DNA of 64,000 nt, from NCBI RefSeq assembly GCF_000826105.1, contig NZ_CCYK01000007.1:1240001-1304000 (forward strand), written 5' to 3'. The position numbers were made by a program, and so were the translations under genes. Positions within the stretch are counted from its first letter, which is position 1. Each line of letters begins with the position of its first letter. Below are positions 9,962 to 18,648 of this stretch, one piece after another. A model generated the notes under the pieces. It worked only from the letters and a program-made list of their open reading frames with translations. It made no database searches and was not told where the DNA came from. The DNA comes from Pseudomonas massiliensis. GTDB lineage: Bacteria; Pseudomonadota; Gammaproteobacteria; Pseudomonadales; Pseudomonadaceae.

Positions 9962-12025
9962 ATGATTTCTGCCTCTTCCCTTACCCCCGCAGCGACCGCC
10001 CTGCGCACCGGCATGACCCTGGTCGATGTTTCAGGCCTCAATGACTCCAGCCACAGTATCACCCTCGCCGACGACGGCACGGTGCGGATGGTAGGGCTGA
10101 CCTCCGACGGCGACCGCGCCGATTACGCAGTGGTGAGCCTGACCGCTGACGGCCAGCTTGACTTCAGCTACAGCCAGGATGGCATTGAGCGCCTTCCCGC
10201 TGTGCTGCCGGTCAGTGACAGCAGTGATCTGGCAGCGCAGCCTTCCGGGCAGATCCTCACCAGCCAGATCCTGTATGACAACGGCACCTATAACCTGAGG
10301 ATCATGGCGCTCGGTGGCACCTTGAATGAGCGGCCCTCCGAGCTATTGTCAGTGGCCATCCCGGCACAAGGGGCCGCGCCTGAATATTCCAGCGTTCAGG
10401 CACTGGCCGATGGCATGTTCCTGGCCAGCGCCCGCAGCGACACCACCCTTAGCCTGGTGCGATTCAATGATCAGGGTGCCCTCGATCCGACCTTTGGCGA
10501 CAGCGGCGTCGTCACCTTCGTCTTGCCAGAGGGAATGCCCGTCAACCCCCAGACGTCGCTGGCTCTGCAAGCCGATGGCGATGTGTTGCTCGCCGGCTAT
10601 CGCTACCCCGGCGGAACCGCGGATTTCAGCCTCACGCGCTATAACCCGGACGGCACGCTCGACAGCAGTTTCGGCACAGATGGCACCGTGACGGTAGATG
10701 TAGCCGGTGGCAACGACAGGGCCCGGGCCGTGACGCAGCAAGCGGACGGCAAGCTGTTGATCGCCGGCAGTAGTGACAATGGCGATACTGAAGTCGGCGA
10801 TGGAAATCTCAACTTCAGCGTGGTTCGGCTGAATGTCGACGGCAGCCTGGACACCACTTTTGGCAACGGCGGCAAGGCTACCTTCGACTTCCTGGGCGGT
10901 CGCGATGGTGCGCAAACCATCGACGTGCTGGAAGACGGCAAGATTTTGCTGACCGGTGCCGCCTACAATACTTCCGGCAATGCCGACTTCGCCGCCGTGC
11001 GGCTCAACGCCGACGGCACGCTGGATACCAGCTTCGGTGACCTGGCCGACGGCCCGCGGCCTATCGACGGCCACGCCACCGACGACCTGATGGTAGGCAC
11101 TGAGGCTGACGAGATCCTTGCAGGGCTGGGGGGCGATGATCTGCTGGACGGCGCTGGCGGCCGCGACCGGCTCAGCGGTGGAGCGGGCAACGATGTCTTC
11201 CGGTTTACCTCCCTGGCAGACAGCTACCGTACCGCCAGCGAGGGTTTCAGTGACCGCATCACGGATTTCGACCCAGACCAGGACGTGGTCGACCTTGCAG
11301 CGCTGGGGTATGCCGGGCTGGGCGACGGCTACGGGAATACGCTGGCCCTGCGGGTGGACGCCCAAGCTCAGCGTACCTACCTCAAAAGTTTCGAAGCCGA
11401 TGCGAACGGCCATCGCTTCGAGCTGGTGTTCGATGGCGACCTCGGCAGGCAACTGGATGCGTCCAACCTGTCGTTCGCGCCTTCCTTGATCGAGGGCGGT
11501 GACGACGCCGATTCCCTGTCTGCCAGCAACCTGACTGTTGAAATGCTGGGCAGGGGAGGCGATGACCGGCTTTACGGAGGGCTTGGCAATGACATCCTCG
11601 ACGGCGGCGCCGGCCGCGACATCCTCTTTGGCTCCGCAGGGTCAGATACCTACAGGTTCACGGCTTTGACCGACAGCTATCGCGACGCGGAGCAGAATTT
11701 CAGTGACCGTATCGCTGACTTCGACCTGTTCACCGACCGCATCGATGTGTCCGCGCTGGGCTTCACCGGGCTGGGGAACGGCCACGACGGCACGCTGGCG
11801 TTGAGGGTGAACGATAACGGAACCACTACCTACCTGAAGAGTTTCGATGCCAATACGGACGGTGAGCGTTTCGAGATCAGCCTCAGGGGAGACTTGAGTC
11901 AGACGTTGACCCGTGATGCATTCATTTTCGCTGCCCAGGACAGCGCGTCGCCAGAAGTGGAGCTACTGGGCGTGGCGCGTGGTTATCAGGATGCATCGCA
12001 GCTCTCGTCCGGTGGTCAAGGCTAA
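9962..12025 (+). CDS. Secreted RTX protein: delta-60 repeats fused to two AlgE-like R-modules
   Basis: This is a 687-residue protein with no epimerase domain. Residues ~20-365 hold about six repeats of the delta-60 (TIGR02608) type, recognised by endings such as NPDGTLDSSFG, NVDGSLDTTFG and NADGTLDTSFG, which probably fold as a beta-propeller. Residues ~372-515 and 518-665 are R-modules like those of the neighbouring epimerases, with GGxGxD nonapeptides, DSYR and TYLKSFEADANG-type stretches. Of tandem ATGs at 9959 and 9962, the second sits six bases after GGAG. It lies downstream of and parallel to the intact epimerase, so it may be a polymer-binding partner. That role is inferred from the shared modules; no enzymatic motif is visible. 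Confidence 0.8.
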   Translation: MISASSLTPAATALRTGMTLVDVSGLNDSSHSITLADDGTVRMVGLTSDGDRADYAVVSLTADGQLDFSYSQDGIERLPAVLPVSDSSDLAAQPSGQILTSQILYDNGTYNLRIMALGGTLNERPSELLSVAIPAQGAAPEYSSVQALADGMFLASARSDTTLSLVRFNDQGALDPTFGDSGVVTFVLPEGMPVNPQTSLALQADGDVLLAGYRYPGGTADFSLTRYNPDGTLDSSFGTDGTVTVDVAGGNDRARAVTQQADGKLLIAGSSDNGDTEVGDGNLNFSVVRLNVDGSLDTTFGNGGKATFDFLGGRDGAQTIDVLEDGKILLTGAAYNTSGNADFAAVRLNADGTLDTSFGDLADGPRPIDGHATDDLMVGTEADEILAGLGGDDLLDGAGGRDRLSGGAGNDVFRFTSLADSYRTASEGFSDRITDFDPDQDVVDLAALGYAGLGDGYGNTLALRVDAQAQRTYLKSFEADANGHRFELVFDGDLGRQLDASNLSFAPSLIEGGDDADSLSASNLTVEMLGRGGDDRLYGGLGNDILDGGAGRDILFGSAGSDTYRFTALTDSYRDAEQNFSDRIADFDLFTDRIDVSALGFTGLGNGHDGTLALRVNDNGTTTYLKSFDANTDGERFEISLRGDLSQTLTRDAFIFAAQDSASPEVELLGVARGYQDASQLSSGGQG

Positions 12026-12249
12026 CGAACGCCGGCATTTGCCCCTCGGGGGCGGCCAATGAAAATGGCGATCAAGGCAAGCAGGTAAGCGATGCCTGGC
12101 CAGGGCGGTAGGGCAGCAGGGCTTGGCCTTGGGGCGACCGCACCGTGGCCAGGCGCACCCGATGCTGGCGGTCATGCCGGACCAAGAATCTAGCCCAGCC
12201 GTTACTTATGCGTATATCCCGTTGCCATATCCATTGGCTTGATTAACAT

Positions 12250-12272
12250 GGGATATACATTTGATATATCCC
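12250..12272. promoter_or_regulatory. Inverted repeat, likely VapBC operator
   Basis: GGGATATA and TATATCCC form a perfect eight-base inverted repeat with a seven-base spacer, ending 12 bases before the vapB start. A further TATATCCC half-site lies at 12213-12220. VapB/AbrB-fold antitoxins repress their own operon by binding such repeats, so this fits autoregulation. Confidence 0.6.
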
Positions 12273-12284
12273 GCGAGGGGTGCC

Positions 12285-12515
12285 GTGGAACAAGGTGCCG
12301 TTTTTCAGAGCAATCGCAGCCAGGCGGTGAGGCTTCCCAAGGCTGTTGCGCTTCCCGATGACGTGAAGCGTGTCGATGTGGTGGCTGTTGGTCGAGCCCG
12401 GATCATCACCCCTGCTGGTGAATCTTGGGATAGCTGGTTCGACAGCCAGGGCGTAACTGACGGCTTCATGGCGGAGCGTGAACAGCCTGCCGATCAAGAG
12501 CGCGAGACTTTCTGA
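12285..12515 (+). CDS. vapB: VapB-type antitoxin (AbrB/MazE fold)
   Basis: This 76-residue antitoxin is predicted to bind and neutralise the PIN toxin encoded next to it and to repress the operon. The N-terminal swapped-hairpin DNA-binding domain is recognisable in AVFQSNRSQAVRLPKAVALP and in the WDSWFD tail that follows it in this subfamily. The C-terminal 20 residues are acidic and likely wrap the toxin. The GTG start at 12285 is preferred because GAGGGG lies just upstream and the encoded MEQGAVFQSNRSQ matches the usual start of the family; an ATG-initiated frame begins at 12261. Its stop overlaps the toxin start by one base, indicating translational coupling. Confidence 0.85.
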   Translation: MEQGAVFQSNRSQAVRLPKAVALPDDVKRVDVVAVGRARIITPAGESWDSWFDSQGVTDGFMAEREQPADQERETF

Positions 12516-12925
12516 TGCTCAAGTTCATGCTCGACACCAACATTTGCATCTTCACCATCAAGAACCGACCCCAAGAGGTGCGGGAGGTCTTCAAGCGGTA
12601 CCACGGCCAGATGTGCATCAGCACCGTAACGCTGATGGAGCTGATCTACGGTGCGGAGAAGTCCTCGGACGCCGAGCGCAATCTTGCGGACGTAGAAGGC
12701 TTCGCTGCTCGCCTGGAAGTGCTCAAGTATGACCAGGAAGCTGCCGCCCACACTGGACAGCTTCGTGCTGAGCTGGCCCGTCTTGGTAAGCAGATTGGCC
12801 CCTATGACCAGATGATCGCTGGGCATGCCCGTTCTCAAGGGCTGATTGTCGTCACCAACAAGCACCGCGAGTTCGACCGCGTACCCGGTTTGAGAATTGA
12901 GGATTGGGTAGCCCCAATCGCGTAA
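12515..12925 (+). CDS. vapC: VapC-type PIN-domain toxin ribonuclease
   Basis: This is a 136-residue PIN-domain endoribonuclease, expected to cleave tRNA or rRNA when freed from VapB. The acidic metal-binding residues are in place: D7 in MLDTNICIF, E42 in LMELIYGAEK, D98 in GPYDQMIAGHA and D121 in the TNKHREFDRV motif. The length is normal for the family. It starts inside the antitoxin stop (TGATG). A second in-frame ATG at 12527 is possible but would remove the usual first beta-strand. It is complete and probably functional. An IS3 remnant follows, so the module sits in a mobile or accessory spot. Confidence 0.9.
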   Translation: MLKFMLDTNICIFTIKNRPQEVREVFKRYHGQMCISTVTLMELIYGAEKSSDAERNLADVEGFAARLEVLKYDQEAAAHTGQLRAELARLGKQIGPYDQMIAGHARSQGLIVVTNKHREFDRVPGLRIEDWVAPIA

Positions 12926-12998
12926 ACGAGAAAAACGCCATGGAACACGATTAGCCCGGGCGCCCATTTGTTTTAGCAGTGTCGAACCATCGCGTTGA

Positions 12999-13322
12999 AT
13001 GAAGGCCAACAATGTGATCAGCAGTTTGAGCCGACGCAGAAACTGCCATGACGATGCCATAGCCGAAAGCTTTTTCCAGCTTTTTAAGCGGAAGCGAATT
13101 CGACGAAGAATCTACGCAACAGGTGCCGAGGTTCGAAGTCATATTTTCGATTACATCGAAATGTTTTATAACCCTAAACGCCGACACGGCAGTGCTATGC
13201 AGCTGTCGCCGGTAGAGTATGAGAAACGCCATTTTCCGAGCTTGGAGACTGTCTGGGGTACCAGGGGCGGTTCACTCGGCTGGTTCAGTTATACCACTTC
13301 CCGGGACACGATCCGCAGCTAG
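12999..13322 (+). pseudogene. IS3-family transposase (OrfB) C-terminal remnant
   Basis: The translation carries the end of an IS3-type rve integrase: CHDDAIAESFF (holding the last Glu of the DDE triad), then FDYIEMFYNPKRRHGS, then LSPVEYEKRHF. About 100 residues remain of a protein normally near 280, so both Asp residues of the triad are missing. The base composition is lower in GC than the neighbours. After the homologous part (to about 13236) the frame runs into unrelated sequence. It is an inactive insertion-sequence fossil. Confidence 0.85.
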
Positions 13323-13362
13323 GGGTCGGTAGCCGCCTGCTGCGGTCGGCTGCTACCGACCC
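13323..13362. repeat. Long hairpin just after the IS3 remnant
   Basis: GGGTCGGTAGC and GCTACCGACCC are perfect 11-base inverted arms around an 18-base loop. The loop is itself rich in CTGC and CGGTCGG, resembling the dispersed repeat cores at 181 and 13959. No T-run follows. It could be a REP-like element or a leftover of insertion. Confidence 0.55.
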
Positions 13363-13402
13363 ATTGTGGCCAGTCATCGGCCGCTCGATGGCAATGGCTG
13401 AC

Positions 13403-13822
13403 TCAGCGCCGGGCCTCTTTGAGTCTTTTGCACAAGAACCTCAGTGCTCGCTGGAACACCGGATGGCATTCGTTGTAAGGAAGGTTTTCTAGCGAAGCCC
13501 AGAAAAACTCGAACGCGTGACCGTGATCGTCCAGTGTCTGATGAGTCCAGTACTCGGGCAAGGCTTGCCCTGAGCGGCAAAGGTGAAACGACCATATCTG
13601 ATCTAGATGGTCAGCTCTCCAACATCCTAGGTCTGTCTCAACCATAGCGTCATGGATACCAGATTCCTCTGCCAACTCACGCAAAGCCGCCTGGCCAGGG
13701 GACTCTCCCTCCTCGATAGTGCCTTTCACCAGTTGCGTCCCTGCCAACGGGTGCCGAAATAGCAGAAGTTTGGTCGGCAGTGAAGACGAGAGCAAGACTG
13801 CACAAGCCTTATTAGGGAACAT
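13403..13822 (-). CDS. NUDIX hydrolase
   Basis: This is a 139-residue NUDIX-fold pyrophosphohydrolase. The full NUDIX box (G-x5-E-x7-RE-U-xEE-x-GU) is visible in GTIEEGESPGQAALRELAEE followed by SGI, giving the Mg-binding helix. The substrate, some nucleoside diphosphate linked to a moiety X, cannot be read from sequence. The start at 13822 is preferred because GGAA lies six bases before it; an ATG four codons upstream is in frame but has no such site. It is a single gene, convergent with the IS remnant and divergent from the small membrane protein at 14139. Confidence 0.85.
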   Translation of the reverse strand: MFPNKACAVLLSSSLPTKLLLFRHPLAGTQLVKGTIEEGESPGQAALRELAEESGIHDAMVETDLGCWRADHLDQIWSFHLCRSGQALPEYWTHQTLDDHGHAFEFFWASLENLPYNECHPVFQRALRFLCKRLKEARR

Positions 13823-13958
13823 TGCAATTTCCATTTGCAGCGTAAAGGACCATCCATGATAAGCCTTCCGCAGGGTACTCGTATGCGAGTGATGGCTATC
13901 GAACTGTTGCCACTGAATCGTTCCTGGTTTCGTAGACGCCTGCGACTGGTTGCTTTTG

Positions 13959-13985
13959 GCTGACCGCTCAGGGTCGGTTGCTGCC
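13959..13985 (+). repeat. Dispersed intergenic repeat, copy 3
   Basis: GGCTGACCGC, GGGTCGG and TTGCTGCC align with the copies at 181 and 593. It is in the 316-base gap between the NUDIX gene and the small membrane protein; I see nothing else there. Confidence 0.5.
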
Positions 13986-14138
13986 CCTCACGGACGGCAT
14001 CCATGGGGCGTTTGCTGCCCTCCCGCAAGGCACCTGCAAACCAGGTCGGTCCCTACATCGACCAAGCTTCCACTTCGCCCACGCCAGCCAGGCGTAAAAG
14101 GGCTAACATCTGCACATTCAAAAACCTGGCTAGCCCGC

Positions 14139-14354
14139 ATGAGTGATCGTTACCCTGACCAGAACGAACGGCGATGGCCTTTCGTTTTGGCTACCGTGGT
14201 CTTCTGGGGCCTGGCTGTCTGGTTTGTCTGCCTTGGCGTCGCGCTGCTGGCCATTTTGCTCTTCGTCTGCGGCCTGAGCATGATCTGGCCGAACCTGTTT
14301 TACCGGCGCGAGGGAGTCGAACGGCTCAAAGCCTGGGGCGAGTGGTTTCGATAG
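14139..14354 (+). CDS. Small membrane protein of unknown function
   Basis: This is a 71-residue protein. Residues ~15-50 are almost entirely hydrophobic (RRWPFVLATVVFWGLAVWFV and onward to LSMIWPNLFY), enough for two close membrane spans. The charged N-terminus MSDRYPDQNERR and the tail RREGVERLKAWGEWFR would be on the same side. The ATG at 14139 is chosen because the protein begins with a plausible polar head; the longer frame from 13950 runs through repeat DNA. No family is recognised. Confidence 0.55.
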   Translation: MSDRYPDQNERRWPFVLATVVFWGLAVWFVCLGVALLAILLFVCGLSMIWPNLFYRREGVERLKAWGEWFR

Positions 14355-14512
14355 GGAATACGGCCTAGTGCGAAAGGTAGTTCGTCTCGGTGATTTGAAA
14401 AGTCCATGGCACGTCTTGTTGGTCAACGCATCGTCAGCCTCCAGAAGGGTCATGTGCGTATGCCTCATCATGATCCATGCTCTACCGCCCAGCCTTCCGG
14501 GAATAACGACTC

Positions 14513-15274
14513 ATGAAAGACCTGACCCTTTGCGCCGCCCAGTATTGTGCGGTGGCGGGCGACCTTGAGGGCAATATCGCCCGCCATGCAGCGCTCATGT
14601 CGGGGGCCGCCACGCATGGCGTGGATTTTCTCCTGTTCCCCGAGCTGTCGCTTACTGGGTATGAACTTACGCTCGCCTCTGAATTGGCCCAGGCGCCGGA
14701 CACCACGCTTTTGCAGCCATTGCGGGATCTGGCGAAGCAGTCAGGCATGACGACGGTCGTCGGCCTGCCGGTGCGCCAGGCTGACACCGGCGCGGTAATG
14801 ATCGGCGCATGGGTATTGGGCGGCGACGGCACCCAAGCGCTCTATACGAAGCGACACCTGCATCCCGGCGAAGACGCGGTGTTCAGCCCAGGCACTGGCG
14901 GTGCATTGTTGGAAATCGCCAATGAGCCAGTGGCCTTGTCTGTGTGTGCCGAGTTTACGCATGCCAGCCATGCGCAAGCGGCCGCGCGCTCAGGGGCTGT
15001 TGTATATGCTGCCAGTGTCCTGATCAGCGATAACGGCTACGCCGTGGATAGTAAGCTGCTCCAAGGCTACGCCAGGGAGTATTCCATGGGTGTGCTGATG
15101 GCCAATCACGGGGGGCCATCCGGCGGGTGGGCATGCGCTGGGCAGAGTGCGTTTTGGGCCCCGGGTGGCGCCCTGATCAGCGGCGCTGCGGGTAAAGGAG
15201 ACTGCCTAGTGATCGCTCAACGCCGGGCGGGTACATGGAAGGGGGCGGTCCATGAGTATTCCTGGCTCGATTGA
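14513..15274 (+). CDS. Carbon-nitrogen hydrolase (nitrilase superfamily)
   Basis: This is a 253-residue cytoplasmic amidase-like enzyme that hydrolyses a C-N bond through a Glu-Lys-Cys triad. The residues are visible: E44 in FPELSLTGYE, K113 in YTKRHLHPGE and C145 in LSVCAEFTH. The length and motif spacing fit the superfamily. The substrate is unclear; relatives include omega-amidases and N-carbamoyl hydrolases. It lies alone between a small membrane protein and an epimerase-like gene on the same strand, with more than 150 bases on each side, so it is probably transcribed by itself. Confidence 0.85.
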   Translation: MKDLTLCAAQYCAVAGDLEGNIARHAALMSGAATHGVDFLLFPELSLTGYELTLASELAQAPDTTLLQPLRDLAKQSGMTTVVGLPVRQADTGAVMIGAWVLGGDGTQALYTKRHLHPGEDAVFSPGTGGALLEIANEPVALSVCAEFTHASHAQAAARSGAVVYAASVLISDNGYAVDSKLLQGYAREYSMGVLMANHGGPSGGWACAGQSAFWAPGGALISGAAGKGDCLVIAQRRAGTWKGAVHEYSWLD

Positions 15275-15503
15275 GCCAGGCCAATCGCTGCGCTGGAGCC
15301 GGGAACCGTGCCCCACGCGCCCCTGTTGCGTTGCAACTCGCGGTGCATGGCCGGGAAAACGAGCGCCGGCGCCCTGGACCAGACCCCGCGCGCCAGTGGC
15401 CACCTTGCCTCAAGGCTTCGCTAGCCGCTGATCCGGCCCGGTCTTCACGTGGCGAGCACAGGGCTAGAATTTACCTACCTTGAGCTGCCGCGGGTACGCC
15501 ACC

Positions 15504-18071
15504 ATGACCACGACCTTCAATGTTATGGACTACGGCGCCAAGGGCGATGGCGCCACCGATGATACCCGGGCCATTCAGCTGGCCATCAATGCGGCGGCCA
15601 AGGCCGGCGGAGGCGAGGTACGCATTCCGCCGGGCACCTTCATCGTCAGTGGTCCGAACGCTGACGGCGCCTGCCTTACGCTAAAGAACAACGTGCACCT
15701 GGTCGGCTTCGGCCAGGCTGAAACCGTGCTCAAGCTGATTGACGGCTCCAGCGCGAACATCGATGGCATCGTCCGCGCCTCGGCCCGGTATAACACCAGC
15801 AACGCCAGCGTCGAAAACCTCACCGTGGACGGCAATCAGGCCCATACCAGCGCAACCGTGCATGGCGTGGTCACCGGGTCGGCCACCGGCGCTCCGGCCC
15901 ATGCCATCGATTTCGCAGTCAGCGCTGTCGCGATGGTCAATTGCAGTGGCAACGGGTTGCTGGCCAATGCCCTGAGCGTGCGCCTGAGCGTAAGCGACAG
16001 CTTGGCAGCCGACAACGGCGGCGACGGCTTCAGCACGTGCTTCGAGACCGAAAGCAACGGCATCAAGGGCGACCGGATAAAGTTCATGGACAACGAGGCC
16101 GCGCGCAACGGCGGCGACGGCGTGGATGTGCTGTATGGCAACTACTCGGAGTTTGCCAATGTCAGGTCCCACGACAACGGCGGCAATGGCATGGTGATGG
16201 AGAGTCTGGCTACCGATGTGGAGTTCAAGGGTGACGCTGTACTCAGCTATGCCGACCTCGCCAACAACGGCGGCGCTGGAGCAGTGGTTCGTGGCTTCAC
16301 GCCCTACATGGTCAGCGTCTCGGCCCATGACAATGACAGCGCAGGTTTCCGCTTCCAGGGCAATAACGATGTGTTGCTGATGCAAAGCGAAGCCAGGAAC
16401 AACCAGCAGGCTGCCGCTCCGGGCATCGCTGCCGCGGAGATCGAGATCAGCGGCTATGTAGACGCAGACGGCCACCTGCTCGGGCCGGCTGACAGGCTGG
16501 ATATTGAGAACAGCAGCATTGTCAGTGGTGGCAAGTCGAATGTCGGCATCGCCCTGGAACCTCATGACGGGCAGCGCCCTCACATCTTCTCAGGCACCTT
16601 GTTTGGCGGCTTGGCGACAGCCGCCACCGGCCTGGGGGATGCGCTGTTCAACATAGACGCCATCAACCGCATCTACGGCTCGGCAGATGCAGACGTGCTG
16701 GACACACCACTGGGCGCCGTGGCGCTCTTCGGCGAAGGCGGCAGCGACAGGCTGGTGGGCGGTGTTTACGCTGATCGTCTTCAAGGCGGTGCCGGCAGTG
16801 ACCGCCTCGTTGGAGGGGGTGGCGCGGATGTGTTCGTATTTACCCAGGCCAGCGATAGTTATCAGGATTCAGCCACGACCTTCGATACGGTCGATGACTT
16901 CCAGGTGGGCAGCGATAAGCTTGATTTGACCGGGCTTGGCTTGCAGGGCCTCGGCAATGGCTTGGACGGCACCGTTGCGCTCAGCTACGACTCCGCAGAA
17001 GACTTGACCCTGTTGCGCAGCCTGACGGAAACCGGCCCGAGCCAGGGCTTCGAGCTGGCCTTGCTCGGCGACCTGCGCGGGAAGCTATCAAGCGCCGACT
17101 TCGTCACCCTGCGTCAAGGTACCGCAGGGGCAGACACCCTGGATGAAAGCGCTGCCGGAGGCGCGACCGTGATTCGCGGCAACGCTGGCAACGACATGCT
17201 GACCGGTTCAGCCGAGGACAATTACCTGGTAGGTGGTGCCGGAGCGGATACGCTTAACGGCGGCCTGGCGGGAGATGTCTTCGTGTATGAGCGGATCACC
17301 GACAGTTTCGTGAATGACCGCACCGGGGTGTCATCGGTGGACGTTATCCGTGACTTCGCGCCCTATCCCTATGGCCGTCGCTCCGACGTCGACCGGATCG
17401 ACCTGTCCGCCTTGGGCTTCAGCGGCCTGGGCGATGGCCATGACAGCACCCTGTTGGTCAGCGAGCGCGCCGGAGGCGGCCTTGTGCTGGAGTCGTTGGA
17501 CGCTGATGCGGACGGCAACCGTTTCAGGTTGCTGCTGGATAACCAGACGGACTTCGCCCGCTACGGCAACAACATCACCGAAGGGATGTTCTTCCGCCCG
17601 GGTCCTATCCTGCCCGTGCCCGCTTCCCCCGTCCATGGCGGGCAGGGAGATGACTGGCTGGCTGATTTCGACGCGCGGACCGTTCTGACGGGAGCGGGAG
17701 GAGATGATTGGATCTATGCCGGAGGCGGCGATGATGTGCTCGACGGTGGCCTTGGCAAGGACGAGCTTACCGGCGGCACCGGCGTCGACCGCTTCAGGTT
17801 CAGCTCCACCGCCGACAGCATACGCGGGCAGAACGATGTGATCGTCGACTTCCTGGCTTCCAGGGACGTTCTGGATCTTTCCGTCCTGGGATACACCGGG
17901 CTGGGTAACGGTACCGATGGCACGGTCAAGGTGGTCTACAACAACGAGCTGGACCGCACCTACATCAAGAACTTCGATGTCAACGCAAGCGGCGAGCGGT
18001 TCGAGATCACGCTGCTAGGGAATCTTCAGGGGCAGTTGGGGGCGGACGACTTCATGTTTGCCCAGGGCTGA
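15504..18071 (+). CDS. AlgE-type epimerase homologue lacking catalytic residues (A-R-R-R)
   Basis: This is an 855-residue RTX protein. Residues 1-~385 form the beta-helix A-type domain (start FNVMDYGAKGDGATDDTRAI). Three R-modules follow at about 391-535, 536-705 and 709-855. Where active epimerases have YGFDPHE, this protein has NGLLANA (150-156): Tyr is Asn, Asp is Leu, His is Asn. The arginine position of DNDRHGF is glycine in RNGGDGV. Epimerase chemistry by the known mechanism is not possible, yet the fold and calcium modules look well kept. The start is set at ATG 15504, where family homology begins; the ribosome binding site is weak. There is no SGNH domain and no signal peptide. It may bind polymer or act on another polyuronide. 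Confidence 0.86.
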   Translation: MTTTFNVMDYGAKGDGATDDTRAIQLAINAAAKAGGGEVRIPPGTFIVSGPNADGACLTLKNNVHLVGFGQAETVLKLIDGSSANIDGIVRASARYNTSNASVENLTVDGNQAHTSATVHGVVTGSATGAPAHAIDFAVSAVAMVNCSGNGLLANALSVRLSVSDSLAADNGGDGFSTCFETESNGIKGDRIKFMDNEAARNGGDGVDVLYGNYSEFANVRSHDNGGNGMVMESLATDVEFKGDAVLSYADLANNGGAGAVVRGFTPYMVSVSAHDNDSAGFRFQGNNDVLLMQSEARNNQQAAAPGIAAAEIEISGYVDADGHLLGPADRLDIENSSIVSGGKSNVGIALEPHDGQRPHIFSGTLFGGLATAATGLGDALFNIDAINRIYGSADADVLDTPLGAVALFGEGGSDRLVGGVYADRLQGGAGSDRLVGGGGADVFVFTQASDSYQDSATTFDTVDDFQVGSDKLDLTGLGLQGLGNGLDGTVALSYDSAEDLTLLRSLTETGPSQGFELALLGDLRGKLSSADFVTLRQGTAGADTLDESAAGGATVIRGNAGNDMLTGSAEDNYLVGGAGADTLNGGLAGDVFVYERITDSFVNDRTGVSSVDVIRDFAPYPYGRRSDVDRIDLSALGFSGLGDGHDSTLLVSERAGGGLVLESLDADADGNRFRLLLDNQTDFARYGNNITEGMFFRPGPILPVPASPVHGGQGDDWLADFDARTVLTGAGGDDWIYAGGGDDVLDGGLGKDELTGGTGVDRFRFSSTADSIRGQNDVIVDFLASRDVLDLSVLGYTGLGNGTDGTVKVVYNNELDRTYIKNFDVNASGERFEITLLGNLQGQLGADDFMFAQG

Positions 18072-18257
18072 AACCGTCGGGCTGCCGCGCCATGCTCGGC
18101 AGCTTCGCTACCTCCCACAGCAAGGGGGCCAGCTTCAGGTTTTCGGCGTGAAGATGGCACAGCGCTCCTGTGGGACCCAGCGCCAGCTGGGGAAGAACTT
18201 GGCACCAGGGCCATTGGCGCCGTCCGATTTCCATAGGGCACTGACATCCCATGGGTG

Positions 18258-18404
18258 TCACTCAACGCTACCCTTGCCACGAGCCCGGCGGCATCGCTCC
18301 GAGCAATAGCGAACCTCTTCCCAGCAGCGCTCCCACTTCTTGCGCCAGGTAAACGGCCGTTGGCAAGTGACGCAGACTTTGGTGGGCAGGTCGCTTTTCT
18401 TCAC
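18258..18404 (-). CDS. DUF2256 cysteine-rich small protein
   Basis: This 48-residue protein has the DUF2256 pattern: [13 protein letters not shown], then RPFTWRKKW, then CW, then YCSERCRR. The paired cysteines suggest a zinc knuckle. A GTG start at 18404 is preferred because GGAG is six bases upstream and gives MKKSDLPTK, the usual beginning of the family; the open frame extends to 18449. Members often lie near photolyase/cryptochrome genes, but none is seen here. Function is unknown. Confidence 0.8.
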   Translation of the reverse strand: MKKSDLPTKVCVTCQRPFTWRKKWERCWEEVRYCSERCRRARGKGSVE

Positions 18405-18648
18405 ACAAATCTCCAACAGGGTAGGCGACTTTCTCCACCCAGCGATCATCCATGTTTGGCGTTGAAAAGGCGATGCTCAAAAGCGCTATGACCAGCTCTT
18501 TTGCTTCTCGCCGTTGTTCGGGCTAGAGTCAGCGCTCGGGCATGTGCGATGCCTGCGGTCCGCGCGAAGGGGTTGCCCAAGCAGCTTTGCTCGATTTTAC
18601 ATTCCAACTCCAGGCTTGCCGGCGGACCGAGCCCTACAAGGAGTTGGC

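Noticed and set aside
18110..18180. CCCACAG and CTGTGGG arms as a terminator after 15504-18071
   Set aside because: The arms are 50 bases apart and no T-run follows; this looks like a scrap of a common Pseudomonas repeat.
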